DNA of 64,000 nucleotides, taken from Otis tarda (Eukaryota > Chordata > Aves > Otidiformes > Otididae). A program made the position numbers and the translations under genes. A model generated the notes under the pieces. That model saw only the letters and a program-made list of their open reading frames with translations, had not been told where the DNA came from and ran no database searches. Every line of letters begins with the position of its first letter. Positions within the stretch are counted from its first letter, which is position 1. Positions 48,602 to 60,900 of this stretch are shown here, in pieces. Location: NCBI GenBank assembly GCA_026413225.1, contig CM048572.1, positions 9,176,001-9,240,000 of the forward strand. Direction: 5' to 3'.

Positions 48602-51600
48602 ATTTTGTCCCACTTAGGCTGTTTTGTCCAGAGTCAACGTACTCAAACTATTGCAAATTACTTTTTTTTTTTTTTGCAATGTTTTTACAACCTTGTAATT
48701 CATATGAAAAGGAGGAGGAATGAACATTTTTCTACACGGAATAACTGAAACCTGGAATAAGAAAACAACAAAAGAAAAAGCATCATAAAACAGAGACTTC
48801 TCCAACAGTGAGATGCTGAAAGGGAACCAGTGCAAAGAAAATCCTATGAAATATGCCACAACCAAGGCTTTTCATTTTTGTGCTCCTTAGATAAGCCTTA
48901 ATGATAGTATTAATTATTTGTATATCTCAAAGTTCAGAATTCTGAAGGTGCTCAAACTATGTGGAAATAGACACTGGAGCAAAAAGCTCCAGGGAAGATT
49001 AATGTGTTGAAAATAAACAAAAACTACATGGACATTTCTACTCTACGGATCATTTAACTACCAATATAATTTAGATTTTTTAAAGCATTTTTTTTTCAGA
49101 GTATTTAAGCATCTTCCACATCACATCTATAAACTCTAGGAAAAATATTTTTCCTCTTCAGAAAGTGCTGTATACCTAAGATGTTACAAGCATGTAGGAA
49201 ATAAAAGGAAGAGAAAATAAATTAAAGAGGTGATCTATGATAAATTAGTTTGATTGATAACAGTTCTATTTTGCAATGTCCTGCAGTTACCAAATCTGGT
49301 GCAGCAGAAGAATTCATGTATTCTTTATTACTTTTCTTGGAAAAAGTAAAACATATTTTGCAAACACTGGCAAAGCGATGTGAAGTCAGCTCTCCTCAGT
49401 GTACCTGGTTTTTGCTGGCTTATCAGAGTTTCAGTGGGTATTTCATGGGTTTGATGAGGAACTGCAGAGAAAATGCTACTTAAGCTCCATAGCCTTAAAC
49501 TTCCCATAAGCCAGCACATTCAACTCAATTAATTATACAAAATACAAAATGATGTTAACGTCCATACCTTTGCGTAGGAATCCAGACAACATTGTCTGAG
49601 ATGCTGCATATCTCTTAGATTCAGAAAATTCATCTTATGTAGCTGTTACTGATAGAAAAGACAATAAAGACTATAGTTTGTTCAGTTTCCAGAGAGTTTA
49701 AGAAAACAACAACAGCAATGGATGTAAATATGGCCTGATCAACACTTAATCCCATTCGTATTTTCACTAGGTGAATAAAGAAACCTGAGTAGGACAGGAA
49801 ATTTAAAAAGAAACTATGCAGGAGAAAAAAACCCCATGTGTACATGTTTAATTAGATTGTGAAGGAGAAAGCAAGCTAGCTGTGATTCTCGGGGCAGATG
49901 AGGTAAAGAGCACACAGCTGTTTCAACTTACACTTGCCCAGACCACCTCTGTTCCACAGGAACTCTACAGAATTAGAGGGGTTTCCTGGTGGAACACGCA
50001 GTCATGCGCACAGATGTGCTTTGCGGTATGTGAACAGTTTCTCATAACGCTTTTTGTGCAGGGGCAGTAGGATGGATGTGGGATGTAACCGAGCTAGGAG
50101 AACAGACATTTCCAAAAACAACCCTTCTTCATGTAGGAGCACTTTTGTCCTATACGAACAGCTCCGGGAACATGAGATACAAGTTGGAATGAACTTCTGT
50201 ATATAACTGACAGCATACTCAGTTCAACAGAACTGAAACACAGGAAAACCATAACAATTAATCTCCTGCTAACTTGTCTTTTGGATCTTTGTTTTTTCTA
50301 GGCACATTTTAACATTTGAAATTACTGAAGCTGTCTGAGAAGCCACCACCTTTTCCTACATCCTCAGGAAGAGGTCAGGGGCATTCCATGTAGATAAATG
50401 CAACCTTGATTTATCAATATGTGGGTTTAACAGCTGCTTTACATATTTGAATGCTGTTTGTGGCTGCATTAAGAATAGTGAAAATGTACTGTGCTTAAAG
50501 GTGGTGCGTTTTTCAAGTGCTTCTCTTTATTTTGTATTCTTGGTGTTTTTGCTGACTGTAATTTCCAAACTGATTTGCTCCACAGGAGCAAATATATCCT
50601 GGTCTCCACCCTTCTGCTAATGTAATAGTCTTCTACTTAACACTGGAGATCAGAAATACTATGAGATATGGGAAATAAAAAGTATATCAGAGGACTTTAA
50701 TGGGGACATCAAGGTTAATATCTGCCTATGCTCTTTCTTGAGAAACTGCAAGCAAGACAATTTATTGGATTGGACCCAGGTTTTATGTTTAATTATCTAA
50801 AGCATGGTTTCCTTAGCAGCACAGCTCTCCATTGCCTGCCATCTAGAAAGGCAGCAGACTGAGTTGCTATGAAATCCATCAGCTGGGACCTGAACCAAAG
50901 GTTATGCTATGAACAGCAGAGTCAAGAACACCAGGCAGAGGGCTGATACGATAGACCCTAACAAAAAAACTTCACACCAGGCTAACACTAATAGGAAACT
51001 GCTAAATATTCATTAAGCCACTCTAAAATAGCAATATTTTAGCTATCGCAAAATCAAACCACACAGAACATCAAATAATGAAAAAAATATTTCTTGGCAC
51101 ATGTTCCTCTAACACTTGAGTTCCTTACAGCCTGGAACTATAGGGACATAAGAAGTTTCTAGCAACTTCAAAATAAAAGCATTGCAGATAGCTGGTTGAA
51201 CAAGTGGAATATCACACTGGCATTTTGGTATCATTGGCAGCCTTCCTTGATTATTGACACCACTGCTCCTGTAACAGCCTGCAGAGCCGCAGCCAGCATC
51301 TCCAGTATTTGTCACTGTCACTTCACAAGTGCTCGGCATTGTTCAGGAAATTGTATGTGTAAAGCAAAACTGCCTGCGACCAACTTCGACAAGGGAGTGG
51401 GGATGTGAGGGTGCTTGAAACTGAAACAGAGGTTTTATGTGTCCTATTATGTGCCCCAGCAAGAGCCATAAATAATTGTGACAGGGATATTTTTTTTTTT
51501 TTTTGTTACATGTGAAAGTCCTTGACTGTGCCTCCTGCTTCAGCTCCCCCCTCTCTCTCAAGCACTACAGCTGCCAAGCTGCATGATGATAGATGGCACT

Positions 51601-53047
51601 ATGCAGCAAATGACAGCCGGATAGATTTTTTAGTTTGTGCTTTAGAGAGAATCAGATATGCTGTATAAAGCAATAAAAAAAGCATACTCACAAGGTGGGT
51701 TAAAAATAGCTACCACAGCAGTAGATGAGTTTGCTGTTTATCAAAAAGTTAAATCTTTACATGTAAAGTCCAGCTGATGTGTTAATTCTTTTAAATCTTA
51801 GCAAGTGGTAATCTTAAGCAGAGTTTAATTTTTTTTTTCTTTCTATCTTTAATGTAGAATATACTGAAAGCCTGGATGTAAACTCTTCTACATAAGGACA
51901 GCATACAAAATACAAGTGGAAATAGACTTGGTCCTTATAACGAGATGAAGAAAGTGCTAAATCTGTATGAAGTATGTTTGAAAAGTTGGCTCTCAAATCA
52001 GATCCTGAAACATGAGCCCAAACTCCCTGAAAACTTTGAGTCATCCAGCCACTGAAGTCAGCAAGGCTCTTCACTATGAAGTTTGACCAAGAGTATTTGA
52101 GAATCGGTACAGCAAATTATTTTTATCCTTGTCAGATCATGTCTGATGAAAAACACATATTTAGAGTTTTAGTGTATATTACATTCTTTTATATGCTAAA
52201 ACATAGTAATTTTGTGGTGATAAAGCAGACCGCACTCGTGAAAGTGACAATTCAGATGTGTCAGAGTACTCACAAAGTATTTGTGGAATATGCGTTACAA
52301 AGACACCGGTAGCCATTGTGGTAGCACAAAAAAGTTAGAGGAAAAAGGGTGTGCAAATGCTTCTGTTCTACACACTGGTCAAATCTGACAATTACATATA
52401 CACAATGCAGTAGCTTTTCCTCATGCTTCATATTTGTCAGTAATTGAATACGATGTTCTGGAGAACAGGATGTTCCCATGAAATGTACACTGTGCACATC
52501 TGAGATGTGCAAGCTTGGAATTTTTTCTGTCCTTTCCCCTGGATGTTAACTTTACTTGTTTTCCTCTGTGCTTGCTTTCTATTGATCTAGATTCCGCGTA
52601 ACAAATGGCCTGGTTTCCCAGCCACCTTGGAAATGTCATGCAGGAGTCAACAAAAATACTTAGTGTATGTTTTATAAAGAATTACAGCTGGCTCTGAATT
52701 ACTCTGGCTTTCATCTCTGTAAACCCAGTCTGGTTGCTCTCTGTATCGATGGATGAGCAGAAGTACCAGGAAATGATTCAATGAGCCAGTGAGTTTCCCA
52801 GTTCACGGACATGACAGCCTGAGACATACTTATTCACTCTGCTGCTGTCTCCTCATATACTATACTTGAAGCTGCTATGTAATTTAAGAGTGCTCAGTAT
52901 ATCAGATCTCAACTATTTTTCCCCCCTGATTTCTGATGAATCATGTTAGGAAAGCTGTGGTTTTCACGCTGGAGGATGTGACATAATGCAAAACAGCACA
53001 AGAGGTATATTAAAAAAATATGTCTGTCAGACTTTATATTGCTGGAA

Positions 53048-53094
53048 GGGGATAATTTGAATTATATGCCCATAATTCAAATTTGGGGATAATT
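53048..53094. repeat. Nested inverted and direct repeats
   Basis: AATTTGAATTAT (53054-53065) and ATAATTCAAATT (53072-53083) are exact 12-base inverted copies with a 6-base loop. GGGGATAATT occurs at both edges (53048-53057 and 53085-53094) as a direct repeat. The layout of a hairpin inside a short direct repeat resembles a very small insertion with duplicated target, but the size (under 50 bases) makes chance or template switching as likely. Confidence 0.7.
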
Positions 53095-54082
53095 CAACAC
53101 CCAAACAGATACATTTCTAGCCGTACCCAGTCATCTGATACAATACTGGCTGTTGTTTATTACTTACCAGTGTGTTGTTATAGCATCACCTCCCCACGCT
53201 ATGCTTAGGGGACAGTTTACATTTCCATAATAAAATCCATTTTCTATAGGTTTATAACTCAGTTTACATTTCACAACACTGCTGCCTGGCATATGAATTA
53301 CAGTTCAAGTCCTATTGATTTGACTAGAAAACTTTCAAAGCAGCTTACTTATTTAAAAATAATTAATCAATGTAATGGAGAAGTTTTAACGTCCATAATA
53401 TTGTTTCCCAGCCCAAGGAGTTTTAGCAACTCCCAGCAATCTACTAGAAAAGGACCTATTAAAGTCCTTTTTTTAACAAGAACCTGATGGATTTAGGATC
53501 AAATGGAACTATTTGAACAAGCAGATGTTCTGGCATCACTGTATTTAGAAATAAGATAGAACAGTAATAAATCACAATGCTTTAAAACCAAAAAGGAGCA
53601 TTTCTAGTATGATGTGACAGCAGTACTGCATAGCTTACAGCTCCTGTGTGCCTGGCACGCCAGCCAGCATGCCACCACCAGCGACAGAGCGGCCAGGAGG
53701 GTCTCGTAGTGGTTTCTGGGTACTGAATTCAACGAGGGATGGAATCACTGGAGGAACACAAGTTTCCATTGACTTCAGAGTTGGTGTCTCCTTACATCAG
53801 GCATGGAAAACGTGAAAAGTCAGGGGCAGAAGTATGTGTTATTGTTTAAAGAATAAAACCTTGAATGCCTATTTCGCAGTCAAACCGAGAGGCAAGGCTG
53901 AACACTGCCCTCTCTCCCAGGCAGCTGATCTAACACATTCTTCCTTGTACACCTCTCGTATTTTCCACAAATTTTTAATTTCCACCATGATATTCTTCAC
54001 TCTCGCATTACAGCACCTTCACTGCACAATTAAAACAGCTTGTATTAACATTTTATTTCCCTATCACTTTTCATTTTCTCAG

Positions 54083-54187
54083 GATTTCCGACCAAGGCAG
54101 GAAGAAGGAATGCTAACAAAAGCTGAAGGAATTGCCAGGGATCTGATCACAGTGCCTGATTTAATGCTTGCCTACCAGAAGCAATGA
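54083..54187 (+). other. Possible terminal coding exon
   Basis: A strong acceptor (pyrimidine tract TTTTCATTTTCTCAG, AG at 54081-54082) opens a 34-codon stretch ending in TGA at 54185-54187. It reads ...RQEEGMLTKAEGIARDL... and then ...VPDLMLAYQKQ. The composition is protein-like, with charged helical residues. No AATAAA lies in the next 150 bases, and no upstream exon could be joined to it. I do not recognise the protein. Chance is a fair alternative. Confidence 0.2.
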
Positions 54188-54690
54188 ACTAAAGATTGAA
54201 TGTACGTTCCTGCTCGGCAGAAGAACTTCTCCCAATTTCCCAAAGGTGTCTCTCTCATTTGCTGAAATACCCTGAAATAACAGAATATTCTCAGCCACAT
54301 AAGCAGAAACTAACATAACCATTTCTTCATGCTGACGCATTTTCTACCTGTGCCCCAGAATCTATTACAACATGAGCTGAAGTAGTTATGAGTGTTAAAA
54401 TGAGGAAACAAAAAGTCTAAGCTTTTCTGCGACGCTGAGACGCACGGTCTAGTACACGTGAGAAAATGTGAAAGTTGTATCTGATATCTGTTCACCAGAC
54501 CATATAATCATGCATGCTGTTTTTTTCTGATTAGTTCTGGAAAAATAATTATTTATTTAAAATCTGTTAGAATAATTTAATAGAAAACAGTCAGTATTGA
54601 CAAATACACAGCCATTTCCTAAACGTAGAGGTGTCTGTCTCTAGGTGCAATGACAATGCTAACCTTTCCACATCTCCCTTTTGCCCATTT
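54188..54690. other. Non-coding stretch
   Basis: AT-rich DNA without recognised repeats, lying between the possible terminal exon and the GC-rich segment. Confidence 0.5.
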
Positions 54691-54935
54691 CAAGCAGCAC
54701 GTTGGCAGCATTACCAGGTGGCTGGAAGGCTCCAGGGGTTACGCGAGCAGCCAAAATCTGCTGGATGACAAAAGCAATGCAACTGTATTCCCAGTTTTGG
54801 GCTCGGCCTCTCCCAGATCTCCTCAAACAGGAGGAAGGAGAGAGACGGGTGCGGCGTGGCTCCTCCTTCCCAGGCAAGTTGCGGAGCTTCACCGTCTCTG
54901 TTGTGCTCCGCTGGAGCAAGGGTTATAAAGAAGGT
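54691..54935 (+). promoter_or_regulatory. GC-richer segment ending in a TATA-like box
   Basis: From about 54715 to 54910 the DNA is richer in G+C, and I count about nine CpGs (ACGCGA, CTCGGC, GACGGG, GCGGCG, GCGGAG, ACCGTC, CCGCTG). It ends with TATAAAG at 54924-54930. On the + strand this is the order of a small core promoter, with a start expected about 30 bases further on. Open frames on both strands across it are unrecognised and overlap, as GC-rich DNA often allows. Confidence 0.35.
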
Positions 54936-55890
54936 TTTTGAGTTTGGATGCAACTTTGGAAGATCAGGTTAAACTGGAACTGGTGTTTTGATTATTAAAG
55001 AGTTTGTGATCTCAGCCTTCCTGACCAGGGTTCATTTTAAACAGCCATCAGAAATTTTGCACAGGTTGATACATGTGTCTCTAATCATCAGAGCCAAACT
55101 AGGGTTGCACCTCATAAACATTGTCTTTCTTGGAAGGAAATGTTTTCTTTCAGGTCAAACTGAATCACTGGGCAAGCAAGGAGGAGGAAAGAAAGGGGGA
55201 GTTTATTATGCACGTCTAGTCTGTCCAAGAAAAGACGGGATTAACAGCTAATTTCCTGCCATTATATTTCAGCCCCAGAGAAAGCTTTTTCAAAGAAATG
55301 ACTTGCATCTCAAAATTACTTAACATCTGCAATGAACAAAGATGAGAAACTCACCAGGATACAGGCTGAATTCTAACTCCTCCTTTCTAATTCTTTCTAC
55401 CGAGGCAGTACGAAGTAGTTGTAAATCATCACAAGGAACAAAAAAGAGCAACAGTGCCTCTACCTGAGGCAGGAGCTCCTCTGGTTCCACGTGAGTTCCA
55501 TGAACTCTTGTGATTACATTTTAAATGGCTGTGGAAACTGACGGCAATTTGAAAGCTGTATTTAATGCTGAAAGTCAGCTGAAAACATCAGACTGCCTAA
55601 AAAAAATCACATTGTCCGGTTCTGGTACTCTAAGATCCCACCTTTAGACTCATGCCTCTCATCTGCCTGTGTATGTAATCCAAGTGTGCAATTGTGCTCC
55701 TAGAAAGGAGGATGAAGCTGTTTGGAAGTCCATCCTCGAGCATCTCGGTTGCTTGTTTTCTTTCTGGAACAGACTATTCTGAATTCTTGAAGAGAAGAAA
55801 GCAAGAAAAGCAGGCCTATAAAATTCACAACTTCCATTTTTCTTTTCTATTCCAAGGGTTCAGAAAAAAAAAAAATATATAGGATTATCT
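54936..55890. other. Non-coding stretch
   Basis: No gene is seen. A purine-rich spot (about 55170-55202) lies in an open frame of 87 codons (54988-55251, +) that is unrecognised. An A run sits at 55863-55873. Confidence 0.5.
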
Positions 55891-56110
55891 GAAAGATTCT
55901 AGGGGCCTGAGCACAGTTTCTGCAGTGCTGTGCTTGCACAGAGCATCCATGGCACTGTGGGGCTGACCCCAGCTGCTGGCAGCACTGGGCAGCAGAGGGC
56001 AGGCTGGGTGAGAGCCTGCTCCCCCTCCCCATCCCGCACAGAACATCCCAGCGTGAGAAGGCAATGGCTGCAAAACGATTTGGCGTGAGGGTACAACCCA
56101 TTACCCCCAT
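55891..56110. other. GC-rich segment
   Basis: Rich in CTGC, GGCAG and CAGCAC words with few CpGs and overlapping open frames on the minus strand that I do not recognise. Bird genomes often show such isolated GC-rich spots. It contains the CTCF-like site listed separately. Confidence 0.5.
55989..56002 (+). promoter_or_regulatory. CTCF-like site
   Basis: GCAGCAGAGGGCAG agrees with the CTCF core consensus CCASYAGRKGGCRS at 13 of 14 positions, the first base being the mismatch. It is the best such match I found by eye in the window. If bound, it would be a candidate loop anchor or insulator with its motif on the + strand. Confidence 0.45.
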
Positions 56111-56810
56111 GCAACAGAGTACTTGAGGGGAGCTGTGCGGGAGTCCTAAACTGTCCAATTATCTTAATAGGCACAGTCTCACCCTGAATTTATAGACCGT
56201 TTCAAGATGAGCAGAAAACTGTACATAATGGCGAACAAAGAGTTATTGCTACCTGCACTGAGAGATCGAGCAATTTAAACCACCGTGCCCATCTTTGTAG
56301 ATTCTATCAGTTAAGCGAGCAGACGTGTATAGTGATAAGTTACCGAGAGTCAGAAACACTGTAAAACTCACTGGAACTGATTCTCTGCTGGTGTGACTCT
56401 ACTGTAGTCAAAGGAACAATTCTCAGGAAATTTGGTCTGTTAAATTAAAACAATACGGATTAACAAAGCATTCTGGATGCATTTCTATCTGCATCAATAC
56501 TACCAATTAGGTGTTGTGGAAGTGTTGTGACTCCATTGGCAAGCGAAGTGAAAGGGAATATTAGCTACTGAACAGGAAACAAGCCACAACTTGGCAGATC
56601 AAATAATTACACTTAAAAACTGCACCGTGTTTAGCTGCTCTTTAGCTAGGTTAATGCAAACAAAAATGGAAAATCAAGCAGAATCTCACTATACTTCTCT
56701 CAGCAGCATTAGTGTGCTGCATGTGCAATTAATCACGGTCACTCTTCATACCTGCCCCGCACTGCATAGGTGACACTTTTTCACAGGGGCAGGTTTTTCA
56801 AGTGACAGAC
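56111..56810. other. Non-coding stretch
   Basis: Average composition with no recognised repeats, separating the CTCF-like segment from the second CpG-rich patch. Confidence 0.5.
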
Positions 56811-56849
56811 CTTCCTCTTAGCAAGCCCTATCCAATCTGTAAAACTTGC

Positions 56850-57070
56850 ACCCGAGGGTCTGCTCTCGCTGCCAGTGCAGCCGGACTGCAAGGTTTCCTA
56901 CCGGCCGTTCCCATGCAGTGGAGTGAGTCTGCGGGTACCAGTTTAACAGATATGAATTGGGCCTTTGTAGAAACATCTCTCTCCTCACCTCGCGCACCCC
57001 CTGGGCCAACTCGCCCTGCCTTCGATGGAGCTGTGCCAGTCCGCATCAGCAGCACACGTGAGCCCCACCG
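56850..57070. promoter_or_regulatory. Second CpG-rich patch with E-box
   Basis: I count 13 CpGs in about 220 bases at clearly raised GC, including ACCGGCCG and CTCGCGCA. A CACGTG box lies at 57055-57060. Overlapping open frames on both strands (for example 56802-57122, +) are not recognisable. Candidate promoter or enhancer; direction is undetermined. Confidence 0.35.
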
Positions 57071-57120
57071 TTTTGTCTCAGTCTTCAAAAAGATAAATGA
57101 GTTTAATTCATCCTCTGTGT

Positions 57121-57820
57121 AAGTAGGGACAGCTCCTAGAAATTAAACTGGAGTTGTACGCCTCTGCCTAATCCCTAAATTCATTCCTCTAAACAAAATT
57201 CCATTTTAAAATCACTGTTCTTATGCTTGTCTTTAGTAGGAGTCATTTATGACATACATACTTTAAAAATTCCCCATCTAATGGTTCTCACCATAAAAGA
57301 TCACTCAAAGCACTTGGTGATATTGGGTCAGATACTGATTGCAGGTCAGCACTACCTATATGTAAAACAGAATTTCTAAAGAATTTGTTTCACAAATGAT
57401 ATTTGTTCAGAGACACATAACAGAAGTCATCAAAACCTAGATTAATGATCATGATTATACTCCAACTCAGAAGTCAGTCAGTCCTTAGTAACAAATTTCT
57501 TTTAAAAGAAGCATAATTGCTTATGGAAGTTTGCAGCTTATGCACACAAACCTCTGAATATACACAAAGGCCAATAAATAAAATAAAATAAAAAAAAATA
57601 ATATTTGCCAAAGTTAGTGGAGAAGCAACACACTGAGAAATATGTATTTAACTCTTCCCCACATACAGAAAGTTGCTAGGGAACGAGCAAGCGCCTTGCA
57701 AACTGCCAGTACAATTACATTTACACAGAACTGACAGGGATTGACCTTTGCCTACTCCTTCCTGTCTGCCTTTTACCAGGCATGGAAAAGCCTGGTGGCT
57801 TGACAAACAGATTTGATGGG
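57121..57820. other. Non-coding stretch
   Basis: AT-rich, with an AAATA-type low-complexity spot at 57572-57602. No gene is seen. Confidence 0.5.
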
Positions 57821-57827
57821 CACATTT

Positions 57828-57852
57828 CCAGACAGCGAGCTGTCTGGGCGGG
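57828..57852. promoter_or_regulatory. 20-bp SMAD-like palindrome fused to a GC box
   Basis: CCAGACAGC (57828-57836) and GCTGTCTGG (57839-57847) are exact inverted copies around GA. Each arm carries the SMAD-binding word CAGAC/GTCTG. The right arm overlaps GGGCGGG (57846-57852), an Sp1/KLF GC box. The palindrome is seen directly. Factor use is inferred from the motif families. Confidence 0.45.
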
Positions 57853-60800
57853 TGAGGTAGCCCTCTTCTGCGAGTCTGCTAAGAACTAAAGAAGCTTTTA
57901 AGAGCGCCACAACTGTCAGTGTTTAGCTCTTCCACTGAAAGGTGGTCTTCCCTTCGCTAAGCTTTTGTAAGCTTTGGAAGTATGAAATTTGTTTAGCACT
58001 TTAAAGCACAGCACTTCCAGCCAATGCCCACTCAGATAGGGCTATCCACAACTATTAATGAAATTACAGTATAATTCCTGGAAGAAAAAAAAAAAAAAAA
58101 AAGGCTCATATTTCCAAAACTACATGTGCAAAATCAGCCAACGCTTTTGCAAGGTGAACCTGTACATTTGTACAGAGTTGCAGGGGTTGTGTATAAGCAT
58201 TGCTGTACGGAGGCGATACCCCAACTTCCACAGAAAACCCTGAAATTATGCGTAAAAATGCATGTGCATTATTTAGTATAAGCATCTAAGAAATTCTGCG
58301 CCATTATCTATATATTTTAATAATTGCAACTTTCAATGGTAGTGGCATAAAAACAATTACTTTTTAAAATTCCTCTGTGTATATGCATCTGAAACTACAC
58401 AGCCATTAAAAAGTCTGTCGAATTAAAGGTTGTGCAATTAATTAAGTGCAAATCCTGTAAAACTGGACCAAGGAGAAAATTCATCAAATGTGTGAAATAT
58501 GACCTATCTTGTCCCAAAGACAAATATGTTTAAACAAAATATGAAAATTGATGACAAAATTACTGGTAGCAAAATGCACACAGAGCAAATATGAGACAGC
58601 TGTACTTTGATTCAGCATGGGAGGTTCACCCTTACAGGATTTGTGATTCATTATCTCCACTGTCTTGTAAAACTTTTCCTAGTTAATCTCTAAAGTATGG
58701 CCTTTGTATCTATGATAGTAAAAATTCTCAATAAAATAACATATAAATGTTTAGCAATGATTTACTGTCGCTTTCTAGAATCAGATTAAATCTGTTATAA
58801 ACTGGATGTAGGTATCCAGCAGCAAGCTTTCGCTCTGACATCTGAAATCTTTGCCTTTTGTGGCTGCTTCTTCCAAGCAATGTCCTGGTCTCATTGGTGT
58901 GACCCACGTTGGGACAGCCAGCCGTGCCGGCACATTATAGACCAAGTATTGGTAGACCTGGTCACCATGCTCTGGTTCACCTCTGCACACAGGAGGTGTA
59001 TTTTGAGGGGTTTTACTGTCAAAATAAACAACCCCCAAATGAGACTATTTCCATTTTCCCACAGCAACGCACTGACGAGGAGATCTGTAGAGAGCTATAG
59101 ATGCTCTGCCTGACACAGCTTGGAGGTGCGTTTTCAAAATCTCAAGAAATTTTTCTAGCAATAAGGCAACAGTTGTCTCCTGTTGCCAGCTTTGGGTACA
59201 AGTCTTCCCACACGAGTATAAACAACTTATTTGCTGATGGGCTGTGACTGGAAACCGTTGCAGTGGCATACTGGAGGAGTGGAATTTTCTCAGTCATGTT
59301 TAATTTAGTGTTTAATATTAATTAGAGCAGACAAAAAGAAGATACAGAGACTAAAGGAGAAGTTGGTCGTCTAAGAATATTAAGACGTGAAATCTGTGGA
59401 ATATTTATGTTGCATAAAGTAGAAAACATCACGAAAACGTTTGGGGGAGACTGCAGCCAGAATGGACTTTGCCATGGGGACAGGAACACCTAAAAGGTTC
59501 ACAATTGTCATTTTTAAGCAGAGAAGTGTCTTCCTTCAGCAAACCGAGGAATACAGATTGAACTACCTTTCTCTCAGCTTCATTTTCTACTTGCAGCCTA
59601 ATGAGACCTACCCATGCCAATGCATTGCCCCAGAGAAAGCAGGGGCGTGAGGCAGAGAATTCTGATAGGCAGCAAGGACACCAGATCTTTGAGAAAAATC
59701 ACTCACACACTTAAAATTAGCTTACTTATATTTACGCGTGTATGTGTATACCATTTTCTTCCTGAAGGACATAGGCAAACTCAATGATTCTTGAAGAACG
59801 CACACTATCTGTCAGGAGCTATGACTTCAAACAACTGTATTTGCAAGGTGGGCATGTGTAATGTTCACGAGACATATTGTATTACACGCGCTTGACATTA
59901 TAAGCAGGTTTAAGACTTCACAAATCAAAATCAAATTGTAAAGTGGATGGTAGAGAGGAGGCGGACTGCAGGGAACGCTAGAAATACAGCCTGTTATTTT
60001 CATATTAAAATGTAATGGTGCCATTAAAGTTAAAACCACTGTTAAACTTGATTGAGTAAATTAGTTAATTAACCATAGCATCTAATGCATTCCCTCCAAG
60101 GCATTACCTCGGTTCCTCAAGATAGAGGCTTGATAGAGTTCCAGTTGTACATTATCCTAGCTGTGGATTTTAGTATGATTACACTCTTAGAGTGGCTGTT
60201 TGTCAATGAAGAATGCAAGCTGTCTTTTGAATTTGAAGTTGATTTAAAATTAGGAAGGAAAATTGATACATTTCCTTTTTTACTTTTGTGCATTTAAGAA
60301 ACTTCTCACGTGTAATAAATTCTTCTTACTCTTTTTCTCTGCACTTTCTTGGAAAATTTTATGTTAAAACAAGTTAATGGTGGAACATTTTGGCCATCTC
60401 TAGTTAAGATTAAGGAAGGAGGATTTAGCTCCATTCTGTCACAGCAGAACAGATCCTCCAGTCATACTGTACCAAAACTACTGTCCAATAAAACGCTAAT
60501 TTGGTTCCTATTAGCTTGCCCACTCTAAGCATTAGAAAGCCATACAACAACTACCTGATGGTGGTGCTCAGCTTGGTTCCCCTTGTTGCCTACATGTGAT
60601 TAGCAGAAAAACTTTCCTCAGAAGGGACAAAAGTGCACACAAATAATTCACTAATGTCAAAGGTAAAATAAACATAAGTAAGACTGTTTAGAGCAAGAAT
60701 CATCACTTATAACGGATCTCAAATTATACAGCAGTAAAGTCACATCCTAAAGTGTAGCTCCCCAATCCAGCATGTGGCAACCTTTCTGGGAAGGAAGCTT

Positions 60801-60900
60801 TTACATCCAGACATCTACATCTGCAACTTAACAATGGTAAAATCAAAACCCCCTTTTTTTTCCCCTTACAAATCTCTACACCTTCAGATTGCTAATCTCA
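57853..60900. other. Non-coding stretch, few landmarks
   Basis: No gene is seen. It contains an 18-A run at 58085-58102. A poly-pyrimidine/CAG acceptor-like site near 59581-59597 opens a short stretch (PNETYPCQCIAPEKAGA, stop at 59648-59650) that is unrecognised and probably chance. The segment 58860-59100 is of balanced composition with nothing identified. Confidence 0.5.

Larger units (their letters stand above)
41511..54070. other. Non-coding stretch with isolated palindromes
   Basis: No gene is recognised. Long A/T runs lie at 43542-43561 (A20), 44934-44950 (T17), 45518-45537 (T20), 48662-48675 (T14) and 51490-51504 (T15). One ATG-started open frame, 42817-43137 (+, 106 codons), has a protein-like middle section (...KFSQSTLSTLINATVGIDVS...) but no family resemblance. 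The 131-codon frame at 43466-43861 runs through the A20 tract and is spurious. Palindromic sites are listed separately. A GC-richer spot lies at 53640-53710. Confidence 0.5.

Noticed and set aside
55891-56174. Overlapping minus-strand open frames in GC-rich DNA
   Set aside because: Three frames are open at once because stop codons are rare in this composition. No one frame is favoured and none is recognisable.
59581-59650. Acceptor-like site with a short cysteine-containing terminal stretch
   Set aside because: Only about 17 codons before the stop, with no partner exon or poly-A signal. Such sites are frequent by chance.
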